Below, one piece after another: positions 63,780 through 64,000 of a stretch of 64,000 nt of DNA (position 1 is its first letter; each line of letters starts with the position of its first letter). The notes under the pieces were generated by a model. The model made no database searches and was not told the origin of the DNA. It worked only from the letters and a program-made list of their open reading frames with translations. The DNA comes from CBFFRJ01 sp051486985. Lineage in GTDB: Bacteria > Pseudomonadota > Gammaproteobacteria > Enterobacterales > Enterobacteriaceae. Location of the stretch: contig NZ_JAHVDV010000018.1 in NCBI RefSeq assembly GCF_051486985.1, positions 1-64,000 of the forward strand, written 5' to 3'. The position numbers and the translations under genes are program-made.

Positions 63780-64000
63780 TTACGCTTTAAGTTGCACGAC
63801 GCCGTCTTTCACGCGGGCATCGAAATGGGCTACAGAACGGCTTTCATCTTCCATACAGAGCCCGTCACGTAAGCGGAAACGCTGTTTTTTCAGCGGGCTG
63901 GCGACCCACAAGTCACCGTTGTGCTCGCCAATCAGACCACGAGAAAGCACGCTCGCCTGGAAGAACGGGTCAATGTTGCTGATGGCAAAAACCTGGTCGT
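63780..64000 (-). CDS. nirD: Nitrite reductase (NADH) small subunit NirD, partial
   Basis: About 73 C-terminal codons; the start lies beyond the window. The Rieske-like fold is visible in DQVFAISNIDPFFQASVLSRGLIGEHNG, then SPLKKQRFRLRDGLCMEDE. It matches E. coli NirD closely. NirD pairs with NirB, which should be just outside, and takes part in cytosolic nitrite reduction to ammonia. The typical Rieske Cys/His ligands are absent, as in the known NirD family. Confidence 0.93.
   Translation of the reverse strand, partial: DQVFAISNIDPFFQASVLSRGLIGEHNGDLWVASPLKKQRFRLRDGLCMEDESRSVAHFDARVKDGVVQLKA

Overview
The window is ordinary enterobacterial chromosome. Gene content, order, protein lengths and motifs match the E. 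coli/Enterobacter asd-glg-glp-mal-gnt-feo-ompR-hof-aroK-dam-trpS-frl-cysG-nir region. It looks like a member of the Enterobacteriaceae close to Enterobacter rather than Escherichia: rtcBA/rtcR, rpnA and the yhfS-yhfZ block, which sit among these genes in E. coli K-12, are missing. No rRNA, tRNA, CRISPR array, intact insertion sequence or prophage was seen. All identifications are from memory of the protein families and E. coli sequences; no search was run.

Layout. 1-250 is a GC-rich stretch I cannot assign, with two tandem hairpins. Next come yhgN (-) and asd (+), then the glycogen operon glgBXCAP (+, 2429-11879). The glycerol-3-phosphate genes follow: glpD (-) divergent from glpEGR (+), with an intact repressor and two likely GlpR operators before glpD. 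The maltose regulator malT (-) is divergent from malPQ (+). gntT (gluconate uptake), nfuA and gntX (-) precede bioH and a small DUF1471 periplasmic protein gene (+). The ferrous iron operon feoABC, yhgF and greB are on -. ompR-envZ (+), pckA (-), igaA-yrfG-hslR-hslO (-), nudE (+) and mrcA (-) follow.

The type IV pilus-like hofMNOPQ cluster (+) leads into the aroK-aroB-damX-dam-rpe-gph-trpS series (+, to 56282). The last part is on -: the fructoselysine operon frlABCD with frlR, then nirD (cut by the window end), nirC and cysG.

How the genes work together. glgBXCAP makes and breaks down glycogen, and malPQ handles maltodextrins, some of which come from glycogen. glpD, gntT, frl and pckA cover alternative carbon sources and gluconeogenesis. 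nirD-nirC-cysG provides nitrite uptake, a nitrite reductase subunit and siroheme. nfuA and feo concern iron and Fe-S clusters. ompR-envZ, igaA, mrcA and damX concern the envelope.

I found no clearly new multi-gene system. The most interesting signals are small: a tandem direct repeat before frlA (likely FrlR operator), a long hofP/hofQ out-of-frame overlap, a possible folded leader before aroK, a terminator-like hairpin between nirD and nirC, and the tandem GGA-loop hairpins at the left edge.
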